A stretch of 64,000 nucleotides of DNA from Sphingobacterium micropteri (GTDB lineage Bacteria; Bacteroidota; Bacteroidia; Sphingobacteriales; Sphingobacteriaceae): NCBI RefSeq assembly GCF_014692515.1, contig NZ_JACOIK010000011.1, forward strand, positions 62,001 through 126,000, given 5' to 3'. Positions 1 through 9,100 of the stretch are shown here, piece after piece; the first letter of the stretch is position 1; each line of letters begins with the position of its first letter. The translations under genes and the position numbers were made by a program. The notes under the pieces are model-generated. The model was given only the letters and a program-made list of their open reading frames with translations. It ran no database searches and was not told where the DNA came from.

Positions 1-2
1 AA

Positions 3-83
3 ATTAACGAAGTTATACAAAAGTGGTATAATGAAGATAAAGGAGAGGTACTGCAAAGAGAACTGCTTACACAGTTAAGTTAA
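3..83 (+). CDS. C-terminal end of an unidentified protein (left edge)
   Basis: Only the last 26 codons and a TAA stop are inside the window. The frame starting at base 3 is open and reads as a hydrophilic, charged helix ending in LLTQLS. The other forward frames either stop early or read less protein-like. It stops 20 bases before the next gene on the same strand, so the two may be cotranscribed. Too little is present to name a family. Confidence 0.5.
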   Translation: MNEVIQKWYNEDKGEVLQRELLTQLS

Positions 84-103
84 GTTAACAACCGTTTAAT
101 AGG

Positions 104-460
104 ATGAATATTGAAGACATTCGGGAGTACTGTCTTACTAAGCCGGCAGTAACAGAAGAATTACCTTTCGGTCCGGATACTTTGGTCTTTAAAGTGGGCG
201 GAAAGGTGTTCTTGTTGGTAGGACTGGATCAAGTAGAATCTTTAAGCTTCAACGTGAAATGCGACCCTGACGAAGCCGTTGAATTACGACTAAACTATCC
301 TGAAACGGTTATTCCCGGTTATCATATGAACAAAAAGCATTGGAATACGGTATATTGTAACCGCCAATTTTCGGATGAGCGTTTGAGGATGTTTATAGAT
401 GACAGCTATGCATTGGTATACAATTCGCTATCTAAAGCAGTAAAGGAAACTATAAAGTAG
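104..460 (+). CDS. MmcQ/YjbR family protein
   Basis: This 118-residue protein matches the small MmcQ/YjbR (CyaY-like fold) family in length and motifs. It starts with a short helix and the 'CLTKPAVTEELPFG' segment, followed by strands carrying 'VFKVGGKVF' and 'SLSFNVKCDP'. It ends with 'PGYHMNKKHWNTV' and a final helix with 'DDSYALVYNSL'. Family members are called DNA-binding by annotation, but their biochemical role is unclear. It follows the unknown gene ending at 83 and converges with the GLPGLI gene, with 7 bases between the stop codons. The ATG at 104 is the only sensible start. Confidence 0.88.
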   Translation: MNIEDIREYCLTKPAVTEELPFGPDTLVFKVGGKVFLLVGLDQVESLSFNVKCDPDEAVELRLNYPETVIPGYHMNKKHWNTVYCNRQFSDERLRMFIDDSYALVYNSLSKAVKETIK

Positions 461-467
461 TAACACA

Positions 468-1328
468 TTAGTAAATCAAATTCTCCAATAGATTCCGCCG
501 TTGTTGCTGTGGGTTGGAGCCACCTCCGAAAAACCGATTATTACCCAATGCATCGAAAAAGTCGTTCATCGTCATGGGTTTACTTTTTTTGTCTCGCCAT
601 TGGTTTGGGACATTATCTACCACAAAATCTACTTTGCGTGCCCAATAATTGATGTGCATTTCGGGAATGGCGAGTCCTAGTATCATGCCTGGGAGCCCGT
701 GTACTAATGCAGGTCCTCCGGATATAGGGATTTGATCAGTATAAAAAGCTACTATATAAAGTGAATCCGGCGTGGCACCATTGACCCGCCGACAATCATA
801 GCCTGCTATGTTTCGATATTCATCGGTAAAACGCCAGGTAATTTGCTGTAATGAATCTTGCAATAGGTATTTTTCGTCCAAATTCAATTCCAATTCGCTT
901 GTGCCTTCACGGAAATTCTGATAATACACTTTCTGTTCGCCTGGCCTTGTGGATTGTCGAACATTCGGCGCACGATTCATATTTCTATTGCCTCCTCTGC
1001 CCCCACCCGTGCCACTGCGGCCGGAGCTCGCTGTGCTTCCCGTTGTTTCTGCTTCTTCTGCTGGAGTCATGAGTGTTTCGTCATCGTCAAATCGCAGGGT
1101 AAACATCGATGAGTTTTTCTCCGGTACATCATCGATGTTGCCGCCAAACCGCATCATCATGCCTCGATTTCTTCCGTCAGCTCGGTTGGTCATTTCACGC
1201 ATTCTTGCCCTTACATATACTTCTTTTTCAAAGCTAATAATGCCTTTGTTTGGGAAATACGCATGTTGTGCTGCTGTCTCAAAATAGCAGCATATCAGTA
1301 CGATATATAGTAAAATCAGTTTGCTCAT
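468..1328 (-). CDS. GLPGLI family secreted protein
   Basis: A 286-residue exported protein with an N-terminal signal peptide (residues 1-20, ending near TAAQ). Around residue 213 it carries the family signature 'HGLPGMILGL', which gives the Bacteroidetes GLPGLI family its name. A low-complexity Gly/Arg/Ser/Asn-rich stretch lies near residues 95-120. The family is thought to sit in the periplasm or at the outer membrane; no function is established. It starts 3 bases after the stop of the outer-membrane barrel gene, so the two form an operon. GLPGLI genes often pair with such barrels, which suggests a shared envelope role (inference). Confidence 0.9.
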   Translation of the reverse strand: MSKLILLYIVLICCYFETAAQHAYFPNKGIISFEKEVYVRARMREMTNRADGRNRGMMMRFGGNIDDVPEKNSSMFTLRFDDDETLMTPAEEAETTGSTASSGRSGTGGGRGGNRNMNRAPNVRQSTRPGEQKVYYQNFREGTSELELNLDEKYLLQDSLQQITWRFTDEYRNIAGYDCRRVNGATPDSLYIVAFYTDQIPISGGPALVHGLPGMILGLAIPEMHINYWARKVDFVVDNVPNQWRDKKSKPMTMNDFFDALGNNRFFGGGSNPQQQRRNLLENLIY

Positions 1329-1331
1329 TTT

Positions 1332-4007
1332 TTAATCTCCACTTTTCTTTCCTAAATTCTTGTTAAAATCCCATTTTACACCAACCATAAAGTATTGGGT
1401 AAGCATCTCTTGTTGCGTTTCGGAGAAACTATTGTTGTTGAAAGAACGATTTGTATTGTTAAAGCTATTGAATACATCGAAAGCTTTTACGCTTAGTAAA
1501 AGCGATTCATCTTTTAATAGTTTGCGGGTAAGCTCCAAATTCATATAGAATTGCTGGATAGGATCGGGGAACACCTTAGATTTTCCGGTATAGCTGTAGA
1601 ACAGTACTTGGGTTAGGCTGAATTTAAACGGAAGAAAATATTTTAAGTCGGCATTTGCTGACGATCGAAACGCCGTATTATTGAGCTGTCGCTGGATGGT
1701 ATTTACTTCATTGTTCACTCCAAAGCTTAGATTGAGATTAAAATCGATATTTTTTGAGTTTTGCTTATTTGCATTAATGCCTCCCTGCGCATTTGTGTTG
1801 TTGCTACGATTGAGATCACCGTTAATATATCCATAATTGTTGCTGAACTGTGCAGATGTAAACGGACCAAACTGTACATTACCGTTTAAGATTGGTCGGG
1901 TATAGTTGGCGTAAATACGGCCATTCCAGTTAACGTGGTCTTGAATATTGACGAATGTCGTGGTAGTTCTTCCCTCGTCATCGATAATCGATCGGTTTAC
2001 AATAGCATTTTTGGTGAAACCACTGTTCGCATTGATGTTAAAGGACGATGCTTTCAACAGACTAAACTTATTAAAGTTGAAGTTTATATTGTTGTTAATT
2101 TCCCGTCTCAAATCGGGGTTTCCGAGTTGTCGGTACAATTCATTAGTAGGAGGTTGTATGGGTTGGAGCTGCGAAAAACTAGGTACGTTGGTGTTGTTTT
2201 GGTAGCCTATTGTCAGGTTCTTGTTGTTCGTAATTCTATAAGACACATTGGCGTTTAAGTTATTCTGCCAGAAATTTCTGGAAAGTCCGATATTCCGATA
2301 ACTGTCCGTTAGCTCTTGATGTCTATGCGTGATCCGATTAGAAAGATTTACATTAAACTTATCGCTATGGAAGTTTAAGTTGACATTCATGCCATTGGTA
2401 TGCGCATTATTTGTTTCGTTTTTTGAATAAAGACTATCTAGGGCGCTAATGGCATCCCTATCGTTGTCATACGCATTAACGAGGGCATTTCGGGCGGAAG
2501 TGTTGAAGTTGTAGCCCAATGTAAGGTTTAATTGTTTCGTTAACGGCTCACTGATATTTATAGATGCGCCCAGGTTATTGCTTTTGTTCTCCGATAAACG
2601 TGTTTGGTCAACAATAACCGTATCTTGAATAACACCGAATGTATCATATAAATTTGTTCGTTCATCTACTTGATTGGCGGATGTAGAATTGTCTACTTGT
2701 GTATTCAGATGAAGGTTTAAACTTCTACCTTTTTTGTTTAATCGTCTTCGATAGTCTACCCGTAAATTGAGGTTTTCACTATCACTTTCGCTATTGTTCC
2801 GACCTTCAAACTCGTTTGCTTTTATATTTTCGTTTCGCAAGGTGTTACTGGACGAACTGGAAGCAGCCGTTTGTTGTCCTTTGCCGCCGTTTAGCTGTAT
2901 GTTTAAATTGCTTATAGAATCGATGCGATAACGAATTTGGGAGCGCAGAGCATGGTTTTTATTGTCGTTTTCTGACGTGCTTTCTCGTGTCGTTTCTTGT
3001 GTCTGGTCGTCATTCAACACACGTTTGTTATAGCTGTTGGATTCATTCGCAGTACCGTTGTTTGTAAAATTGTAGCTGGAGGTTAAGTGCAGCTTTTTTT
3101 CTAAAAAATTGTTTTCGTAGTTCATGCCTGCACTTTTATGCATCGGACGTCCAACGATTTGGTTGTTCATACGAATCCGGCTGGCATCGCCACTATTACC
3201 CATGTTATTCCAATTTCCAGTAATGGCTAGGCGTTCCGATCTATTGAATTTTGCGGCGAAAGCATTAACGTCGAAAAGACTGTTCGTGCCCACGCTGGCA
3301 TTGGCATTTCCGAATATTCCTCGTCGTGCTTCTTCTTTTAATACCACGTTAACCGTTTGAAGCCTTACACCATCGTCGATGCCGGTCAATTCCGCTTCTT
3401 CCGATTTTCGTTCATATACTTGTACCTTATCGACGGCATCAGCTCTAACATTACGGATGGCAATCTTTGGGTCGTAACCAAAAAATTCTTCTCCGTCGAT
3501 CAATACTTTTGAAACACTTTTTCCTTGTGCGGTAATTTCACCGGAAGCCGATACGGTTAGTCCGGGTAGTCGACGTAAGAGATCTTCTAGTTTGGCATTC
3601 TTTTCTGTTTCAAAGCTACCTGCATCGTATTCTATCGTATCACCTTTAATTTTAATAGGGATTTTTTGGTTGATGACAACCTCTTCGAGTAAGTTGGATT
3701 GCGAATTTATCCCGATGGTTTTCAGGTCAATATTGTCGTTTTTTATGGTTATTGGTTGACTGTAAATCTCGAACTTGGGATAGGTGACCAATAAAAGGTA
3801 CTCTCCTTTTTCTATTTTCTCCAGATTAAATTTTCCGCTCGGATTGGCCCGTGTAAAATATCGCATGATGGAATCTGTATCCAAAAGAACGATGGAAGCG
3901 TTTTCCAATGCGTTTTGGTCTGCTTGGTCAACAATCACTCCCTGTACGGATTGTGCAAACAGGTAATGGTTGATTATGCACAGAAAAATAAGTGTACACC
4001 TTTTCAT
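1332..4007 (-). CDS. Outer-membrane beta-barrel protein, TonB-receptor-like
   Basis: An 891-residue outer-membrane protein. A signal peptide (residues 1-19, ending FAQ) is followed by a carboxypeptidase-regulatory-like beta sandwich (about 20-105) and a plug-like region (about 110-225, with 'LEDLLRRLPGLTVSASG' and 'VLIDGEEFFGYDP'). The rest is a long Asn/Ser/Thr-rich barrel of alternating strands. The C-terminus ends in a short basic tail rather than a clear terminal aromatic. The order matches the Bacteroidetes 'outer membrane beta-barrel family' related to TonB-dependent receptors. No SusD-like partner is adjacent; the downstream partner is a GLPGLI protein. The transported substrate cannot be read from the sequence. 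Confidence 0.88.
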   Translation of the reverse strand: MKRCTLIFLCIINHYLFAQSVQGVIVDQADQNALENASIVLLDTDSIMRYFTRANPSGKFNLEKIEKGEYLLLVTYPKFEIYSQPITIKNDNIDLKTIGINSQSNLLEEVVINQKIPIKIKGDTIEYDAGSFETEKNAKLEDLLRRLPGLTVSASGEITAQGKSVSKVLIDGEEFFGYDPKIAIRNVRADAVDKVQVYERKSEEAELTGIDDGVRLQTVNVVLKEEARRGIFGNANASVGTNSLFDVNAFAAKFNRSERLAITGNWNNMGNSGDASRIRMNNQIVGRPMHKSAGMNYENNFLEKKLHLTSSYNFTNNGTANESNSYNKRVLNDDQTQETTRESTSENDNKNHALRSQIRYRIDSISNLNIQLNGGKGQQTAASSSSSNTLRNENIKANEFEGRNNSESDSENLNLRVDYRRRLNKKGRSLNLHLNTQVDNSTSANQVDERTNLYDTFGVIQDTVIVDQTRLSENKSNNLGASINISEPLTKQLNLTLGYNFNTSARNALVNAYDNDRDAISALDSLYSKNETNNAHTNGMNVNLNFHSDKFNVNLSNRITHRHQELTDSYRNIGLSRNFWQNNLNANVSYRITNNKNLTIGYQNNTNVPSFSQLQPIQPPTNELYRQLGNPDLRREINNNINFNFNKFSLLKASSFNINANSGFTKNAIVNRSIIDDEGRTTTTFVNIQDHVNWNGRIYANYTRPILNGNVQFGPFTSAQFSNNYGYINGDLNRSNNTNAQGGINANKQNSKNIDFNLNLSFGVNNEVNTIQRQLNNTAFRSSANADLKYFLPFKFSLTQVLFYSYTGKSKVFPDPIQQFYMNLELTRKLLKDESLLLSVKAFDVFNSFNNTNRSFNNNSFSETQQEMLTQYFMVGVKWDFNKNLGKKSGD

Positions 4008-4102
4008 TCATTAAAGCTAGTGGTTCAAAGAAAAGAAGAAAATGGGTAAAATCATGTTAAAAAGACACTTGTAATAGCTTTGATACAAATGGGCATAAAA
4101 AA

Positions 4103-4125
4103 AGCGTAGATTTTAAATCTACGCT
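4103..4125 (-). terminator. Rho-independent terminator after pyk
   Basis: The 11-base arms 4103-4113 and 4115-4125 are perfect complements; an RNA would open the central bases into a loop. On the minus strand the stem is followed by a run of T (bases 4102 down to 4097). It lies 24 bases past the pyk stop in the direction of transcription. Confidence 0.8.
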
Positions 4126-4148
4126 AGTTCCCGTGGAGTTGCCTCAAG

Positions 4149-5579
4149 TTAGTCTAATTGGGATACTCGAATGGTATTTGTTTTCCCTTTTTGGTGTAAA
4201 GGTGTAGAAGCAGTATTAATGACGATCTGGCCTGGAGAAACGAGATTTAACTCTTTCAGTAGTCCGTTCACATCTTGAATAGTTCCGTCGGTACTTTCAA
4301 ATTTGCTATATACAAAAACGCGTACCCCCCATACTAAACTCAGCAAGTTTATCAATTTTTTATTGCCTGTAAATACATAAATATCGGTATTCGGACGGTA
4401 GCTTGATATTTCAAATGCGGTGTATCCCGACGATGTCATAACTGCGATAGCCGATGCATTTGTGTTTTTAGCGAGATGTATAGAGGAACTGCAAATGGCA
4501 TCTGGTATTTTCGTTATATTCGCGTGAATGCTGTCTTTATGACTATAATATGGATAAGACGTGCGTTCCACTTGTGTAATTACTTTTGCCATGGTTTCGA
4601 TAACAATTTCTGGAAATTCTCCGACAGAGGTTTCGCCACTCAACATGACAGCATCAGCACCATCCAAGACAGAATTGGCAACGTCGTTGACTTCCGCACG
4701 TGTCGGCCGAGGTGTCGTAATCATACTTTCTAGCATTTGCGTAGCGATGATAACCGGTTTCGAAAGATCACGGCATTTTTGTACGATCATTTTCTGTAAG
4801 CCAGGTACTACTTCCATCGGCATTTCTACGCCAAGGTCTCCGCGAGCTACCATAATCGCGTCTGTAGCTTCTATAATGGCATCAATATTATCAATAGCTT
4901 CCGGTTTTTCTATTTTAGCAATCACTAATGCATGGCTTCCTTTTGCGTTGATAATTTCTTTACATTGGTGGATGTCTTCTGCCGAACGTACAAAAGACAT
5001 GGCGATCCAGTCGGCTCCGTTGTCTAAAGCAAAATGGAGGTTGTCCAGATCTTCTTCTGTAAGAGACGGGATGGAAACTTTTGTGTTGGGGAGATTGACA
5101 CCTTTGCGGGAAGTCAATACGCCACCGTGTACTACCTGACATTTTACGGTGTCTTTGTGATTCGTGCTGATGACTCTCAATTGTAACTTCCCGTCATCCA
5201 ATAGAATAATTTCATTCTCTTTAACGTCGTTCGGGAAGTTTTCGTAGGTAATATATATGCGCTTTTCATCACCGATGAGTTCCTCGGTAGTGATTTCCAC
5301 CTCTGCACCATTTACTAAAATAGCGCCACCTTCTTTCATTTTTCCGATACGGATTTTGGGACCCTGAAGATCCGCTAAAATTCCAACATTAAAGGGGTGT
5401 TCATTATTAATTTCTTGAATGGTCTTAATCACTTTGAGGTGGTCGTCTTGGCTGCCGTGGGAGAAATTAAGGCGGCAAACATCCACACCTTTTGCAATCA
5501 TGTTGGTCAATATTGTCTTATCCGACGATGCCGGACCTAGTGTGGCAACAATTTTTGTCCTTTTTTGAATCTTGTTCAT
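4149..5579 (-). CDS. pyk: Pyruvate kinase
   Basis: Catalyses phosphoenolpyruvate + ADP to pyruvate + ATP, the last step of glycolysis, in the cytoplasm. The 476-residue length is normal. Visible motifs are 'KIVATLGPASSD' at the N-terminus, 'RLNFSHG', 'ADLQGPKIRIG', the catalytic-lysine region 'VIAKIEKPEA' and 'VARGDLGVEMP', then 'ATQMLESM' and 'RAEVNDVANSVLDGADAVMLSGET'. The C-terminal domain (about 350-476) is the usual regulatory domain. It has its own -7-like box upstream and a terminator downstream, so it is probably a single-gene unit. Confidence 0.98.
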   Translation of the reverse strand: MNKIQKRTKIVATLGPASSDKTILTNMIAKGVDVCRLNFSHGSQDDHLKVIKTIQEINNEHPFNVGILADLQGPKIRIGKMKEGGAILVNGAEVEITTEELIGDEKRIYITYENFPNDVKENEIILLDDGKLQLRVISTNHKDTVKCQVVHGGVLTSRKGVNLPNTKVSIPSLTEEDLDNLHFALDNGADWIAMSFVRSAEDIHQCKEIINAKGSHALVIAKIEKPEAIDNIDAIIEATDAIMVARGDLGVEMPMEVVPGLQKMIVQKCRDLSKPVIIATQMLESMITTPRPTRAEVNDVANSVLDGADAVMLSGETSVGEFPEIVIETMAKVITQVERTSYPYYSHKDSIHANITKIPDAICSSSIHLAKNTNASAIAVMTSSGYTAFEISSYRPNTDIYVFTGNKKLINLLSLVWGVRVFVYSKFESTDGTIQDVNGLLKELNLVSPGQIVINTASTPLHQKGKTNTIRVSQLD

Positions 5580-5636
5580 TTACAGTGTTTTATTTATATA
5601 TATTTTTTATCTTCTTTAAGAAGTAATAGTATGGTG

Positions 5637-5644
5637 CAAAAATA
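5637..5644 (-). promoter_or_regulatory. Probable pyk promoter, -7 element
   Basis: Read on the minus strand, the bases give TATTTTTG, an exact match to the Bacteroidetes -7 consensus TAnnTTTG. It lies about 58 bases upstream of the pyk ATG. No good -33 TTTG is present at the expected distance, so support is partial. Confidence 0.4.
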
Positions 5645-5709
5645 GCAATCTGTTTAATAAGTCAGGTTTAAGAAAGTGTAAAATTTACACTTTGCATTAT
5701 TTTAAAGTG

Positions 5710-6216
5710 CTAAAATATAAGATTTTCTTTGGATTTCAATGAAGCTGGGTCTAACTTTTTGGCGAGGATGACCTCGCTGATATTCTTTATTTCTGATAAT
5801 AACGTACGAAGGTCGTCCCGGTCTATATAGTGTTTAATGATTAAAAAATAGTCGAAATTTGGTAGCTCGGGTAGAAGAAAAGTACCCTCTAAACTGCGAT
5901 TGTTTACGATGTAAAACTCAAATTCAAAATTGTCGTCGCAATAGCGGTAGATCGTAAAATAATGTTTGAGAAGCTTTTTTTGTTTGTTTTTTTCATACAC
6001 GATATGGTAATCCATCTCATCTCGTTCCTTTTCTTTTACATATCCTTTATGGTCTACATAGTCTTCTTTTCCGCGCACAAATGCGAGGCCGGCATGTTTG
6101 TACAGAAAATGACAAAGTCTATAGTCGCGCAGGGGGGAACTGATACCAATCAATGCAAAATCAAGTTCGATATCAAAATCGAGATCTAATGTTAGATGTT
6201 TTTTTGTTATGCTCAC
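5710..6216 (-). CDS. IPExxxVDY family protein
   Basis: A 168-residue cytoplasmic protein of the Bacteroidetes-restricted IPExxxVDY family. The signature appears near residues 117-127 as 'LPELPNFDYFL'. The N-terminus has alternating acidic and hydrophobic residues ('LDLDFDIELDFALIGI'). The function is unknown. It lies between pyk and acpP and is divergent from acpP. Conserved position beside fatty-acid genes suggests a housekeeping role (inference). Confidence 0.85.
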   Translation of the reverse strand: MSITKKHLTLDLDFDIELDFALIGISSPLRDYRLCHFLYKHAGLAFVRGKEDYVDHKGYVKEKERDEMDYHIVYEKNKQKKLLKHYFTIYRYCDDNFEFEFYIVNNRSLEGTFLLPELPNFDYFLIIKHYIDRDDLRTLLSEIKNISEVILAKKLDPASLKSKENLIF

Positions 6217-6413
6217 AGTTTTCGAAATTAGGAAAAAATCGCCTGTAAAGTATGTTTTTGCTTATTTTTATAGCGAAAATACGGGTTGATTTTAAAGTTC
6301 TTGTTATAAACAAAAAAAATTGTTAATATTGGATACGCTCTTTATGGAAGCGGTTTTTAGACTAGTTAGGGAGTCCGTACGTTCTTCTTTCCCATCATCA
6401 AGTCAAAAAAGGG

Positions 6414-6444
6414 TTTGATATTTGGGGAAATTTATTTTTCTTTG
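6414..6444 (+). promoter_or_regulatory. Probable acpP-fabF-rnc promoter
   Basis: A TTTG at 6414-6417 is followed after 19 bases by TTTCTTTG at 6437-6444. This fits the Bacteroidetes -33/-7 layout with one mismatch in the TA of the -7 element. It lies 33 bases before the acpP start. Confidence 0.5.
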
Positions 6445-6477
6445 CACAGATTTATTAAACAATTAAATTATAAAATC

Positions 6478-6717
6478 ATGTCAGATATCGCATCAAGAGT
6501 AAAAGCAATTATCGTTGAAAAGTTAGGTGTAGACGAAGCAGAAGTAACACCAGAAGCTTCATTCACGAATGATTTAGGTGCAGACTCACTTGACACAGTT
6601 GAGTTGATCATGGAGTTCGAAAAAGAATTTAACGTAGCTATTCCAGATGATCAAGCTGAAAACATCAGTACAGTTGGTCAAGCTATCTCTTACTTAGAAA
6701 AGAACGTTAATAACTAA
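6478..6717 (+). CDS. acpP: Acyl carrier protein
   Basis: The small carrier on which fatty-acid intermediates are built. The protein has 79 residues and includes the phosphopantetheine-attachment motif 'GADSLD' with the modified serine at about residue 37. It is strongly acidic, as usual. The ATG at 6478 is chosen because it gives the standard N-terminus '[18 protein letters not shown]'; an upstream in-frame ATG at 6415 would lie in the promoter. fabF follows after 22 bases. Confidence 0.98.
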   Translation: MSDIASRVKAIIVEKLGVDEAEVTPEASFTNDLGADSLDTVELIMEFEKEFNVAIPDDQAENISTVGQAISYLEKNVNN

Positions 6718-6739
6718 TTTATTAGGCCAAACATATTTA

Positions 6740-7993
6740 ATGGAGCTTAAAAGAGTAGTTGTAACAGGGTTAGGCGCCCTTACACCTTTAGGGAATGATG
6801 TTTCAAGTTATTGGAACGGATTGATTAATGGTGTGAGCGGCGCTGCTCCTATTACGCATTTCGATGCATCAAAATTTAAGACCCAATTCGCTTGTGAAGT
6901 GAAGGGATTTGATCCACATAACTATATGGATCGTAAAGAGGCTCGCAAGGTCGATCCTTTCGTTCAGTATGCTATTGCCTCTACCGATGAGGCAGTAAAG
7001 GATGCTGGATTAGAATTCGATAAAGTAGACAGAAACCGAATAGGTGTGATTTGGGGAGCTGGTATTGGTGGGTTAACCACTTTTACAGAAGAAGTGGCAA
7101 ACTTTGTCAAAGGAGACGGAACGCCACGTTTCAATCCTTTCTTTATCCCCAAAATGCTTATCGATATAGCTCCTGGCCATATTTCGATGCGCTATGGTTT
7201 GCACGGGCCAAATTTTTCGGCAGTTTCTGCCTGCGCTTCTGCCACGAATGCGATGATTGATGCCTTTAACTATATTCGGTTAGGTAAGGCGGATATCATT
7301 ATCACCGGTGGGTCGGAAGCTACGGTAAACGAAGCCGGGATAGGTGGTTTTAATGCAATGCATGCCCTATCTACCCGTAACGATGATCCGAAAACAGCGT
7401 CTCGCCCTTTTGATAAGGATCGTGATGGCTTTGTTTCAGGTGAGGGTTCGGGTGCGATCGTCTTAGAAAGCTTGGAACATGCATTGGCTCGAGGAGCCAA
7501 AATATATGCAGAAGTTGCCGGAGGTGGAATGAGTGCAGATGCACATCACATTACCGCGTCTCATCCCGAAGGGTTGGGTGCTAAATTAGCGATGAATATG
7601 GCTGTTGCGGATGCAGGGCTCGAGTATTCGGATATTGATTATATCAATCTTCACGGTACATCGACGCCAGTTGGTGATCTCAGTGAACCAAAAGCTATTA
7701 TCGGCTTATTTGGCGAACATGCGTATAAAATGAATCTCAGTTCGACAAAATCCATGACGGGGCATCTTCTAGGTGCAGCTGGGGCTGTAGAGGCTATTGC
7801 TTCTATTTTGACAGTAAAAAATGATATCGTACCGCCTACTATTAATCATTTTACGGATGATCCTGAGATTGATAGTAACCTGAACTTTACATTTAATAAA
7901 GCACAGAAACGTGAAGTAAAAGCGGCATTGAGCAATACGTTCGGTTTTGGCGGTCATAATGCATCCATTATTGTAAAGAAATACCACTCCTAA
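6740..7993 (+). CDS. fabF: Beta-ketoacyl-ACP synthase II
   Basis: Elongates acyl-ACP by condensation with malonyl-ACP. The 417-residue protein has the FabF layout: 'VVVTGLGALTPLGND' at the N-terminus, the active-site cysteine in 'SACASATNAM' (about residue 165), the first catalytic histidine in 'NLHGTSTPVGD', and the lysine and second histidine in 'STKSMTGHLLGAAGA'. The C-terminal 'NTFGFGGHNASI' is also typical. It lies between acpP and rnc in the usual order. Confidence 0.98.
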   Translation: MELKRVVVTGLGALTPLGNDVSSYWNGLINGVSGAAPITHFDASKFKTQFACEVKGFDPHNYMDRKEARKVDPFVQYAIASTDEAVKDAGLEFDKVDRNRIGVIWGAGIGGLTTFTEEVANFVKGDGTPRFNPFFIPKMLIDIAPGHISMRYGLHGPNFSAVSACASATNAMIDAFNYIRLGKADIIITGGSEATVNEAGIGGFNAMHALSTRNDDPKTASRPFDKDRDGFVSGEGSGAIVLESLEHALARGAKIYAEVAGGGMSADAHHITASHPEGLGAKLAMNMAVADAGLEYSDIDYINLHGTSTPVGDLSEPKAIIGLFGEHAYKMNLSSTKSMTGHLLGAAGAVEAIASILTVKNDIVPPTINHFTDDPEIDSNLNFTFNKAQKREVKAALSNTFGFGGHNASIIVKKYHS

Positions 7994-8083
7994 GATCTTA
8001 ATATTAAGAGGAGATTATTGAGGTACAAATAATAGGTGGTTTCGAAGAGAAACTGCCTATTACTTATTTATATTATATACTTA

Positions 8084-8824
8084 ATGCCTTTCTTGAGGAT
8101 ATACTATTTATACTTTTCTCCGCATAAAGCTTACGTTCGTAAACTGAAGAATATTCTTGGATTTGTTCCGGGGAATATAAAGTTGTATAAGATGGCTTTT
8201 CGCCATAAATCTGTGGCAACAACGATTAAAGATGGTGTAAAGAATAGTAACGAACGGCTTGAGTTTTTAGGAGATGCGGTATTGGGCTGTGTCGTTGCAG
8301 AGTTATTATTTAAGTTATATCCCTACAAAGACGAAGGTTTTTTGACAGAGCTTCGCTCCAAAATCGTTAGCCGAGCCAATCTAAACCAGTTATCCCGTAA
8401 ACTAGGTTTTAACGAGTTAATAGAATATGATGCTCGCATGATTAACTATCCTAACAAACAAGGGTCTTTGTTGGGAGATGCTTTTGAAGCTATCGTTGGG
8501 GCTGTATATATGGATAAAGGATATTCGTTTACCCGGGAGTTTCTGTTGACGAGGATTATCAAGCCACATGTGGATATCCACTTATTGGAAATTACCGAAA
8601 CTAATTTTAAGAGTCGGCTTATCGAATGGTGTCAACATTTTGGTAAGGAGATTCAGTTTATACCGGTCGAGAATCCGCCGGGGGAATCACCAAAGTTATT
8701 TACGGTGAAAGTCGTGATAAATGGTGAGGTGCATGGAGTAGGAAAAGATTTTAATAAGAAGAGTGCCGAAAAATTGGCAGCAGAAAAGGCTTGCGAAGAA
8801 TTGAAAGTGTTTGAGGTAATCTGA
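8084..8824 (+). CDS. rnc: Ribonuclease III
   Basis: Cleaves double-stranded RNA in rRNA and mRNA maturation. The protein has 246 residues from the ATG at 8084; an in-frame ATG at 8036 would add a hydrophobic 16-residue leader not expected for this family. The nuclease domain has the signature 'NERLEFLGDAVL' and the second acidic cluster 'GDAFEAIVGAVYMDKG'. A double-stranded-RNA-binding domain occupies about residues 175-245 ('KSRLIEWCQ' to 'AEKLAAEKACEEL'). It is the third gene after acpP and fabF. Confidence 0.96.
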   Translation: MPFLRIYYLYFSPHKAYVRKLKNILGFVPGNIKLYKMAFRHKSVATTIKDGVKNSNERLEFLGDAVLGCVVAELLFKLYPYKDEGFLTELRSKIVSRANLNQLSRKLGFNELIEYDARMINYPNKQGSLLGDAFEAIVGAVYMDKGYSFTREFLLTRIIKPHVDIHLLEITETNFKSRLIEWCQHFGKEIQFIPVENPPGESPKLFTVKVVINGEVHGVGKDFNKKSAEKLAAEKACEELKVFEVI

Positions 8825-9044
8825 ACTCTTGTCTTGAACTATGATTAACTTCGTTGAGCTCGCCAGAGGCTCGGTTCTTATGATTTATGTGATGAATATG
8901 ATTCCCGTAGCGTTCTGTAATTGACCTATACAGCATTGCACTATCCCGATCTTGACCTTAAAGGTCGCATCCAAATTTTTGAGGTCTGTAGAAACTCATA
9001 TTAGCACTATCACTGTACTCAAAGATTTGAAGCGACGATTTTTT
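8825..9044 (+). other. Intergenic spacer rnc-hisS
   Basis: No gene or RNA recognised. It holds a 13-base palindrome with GACCTT/AAGGTC arms at 8954-8966 and then runs into the longer inverted repeat at 9045-9079. No T-tract terminator follows rnc. Confidence 0.5.
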
Positions 9045-9079
9045 TTTATTACTTTTTTTGAGGGAAAAAAAGTAATAAA
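9045..9079. repeat. 15-bp perfect inverted repeat upstream of hisS
   Basis: Arms 9045-9059 and 9065-9079 are exact complements around the 5-base loop GAGGG. The arms are rich in T and A runs. The right arm covers the place where the -33 element of the hisS promoter would sit, so it could be an operator as well as a terminator for read-through from rnc. Confidence 0.75.
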
Positions 9080-9088
9080 CAGTTTTAT

Positions 9089-9096
9089 TACCTTTG
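9089..9096 (+). promoter_or_regulatory. Probable hisS promoter, -7 element
   Basis: TACCTTTG is an exact match to TAnnTTTG and identical to the strong rplC -7 element. It ends only 4 bases before the hisS ATG at 9101, so the transcript would be leaderless or nearly so if this promoter is used. Confidence 0.55.
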
Positions 9097-9100
9097 CCTT

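Noticed and set aside
4561-5139. 192-codon plus-strand ORF inside pyk
   Set aside because: Antisense shadow of pyruvate kinase; composition is not protein-like and no promoter or family match is visible.
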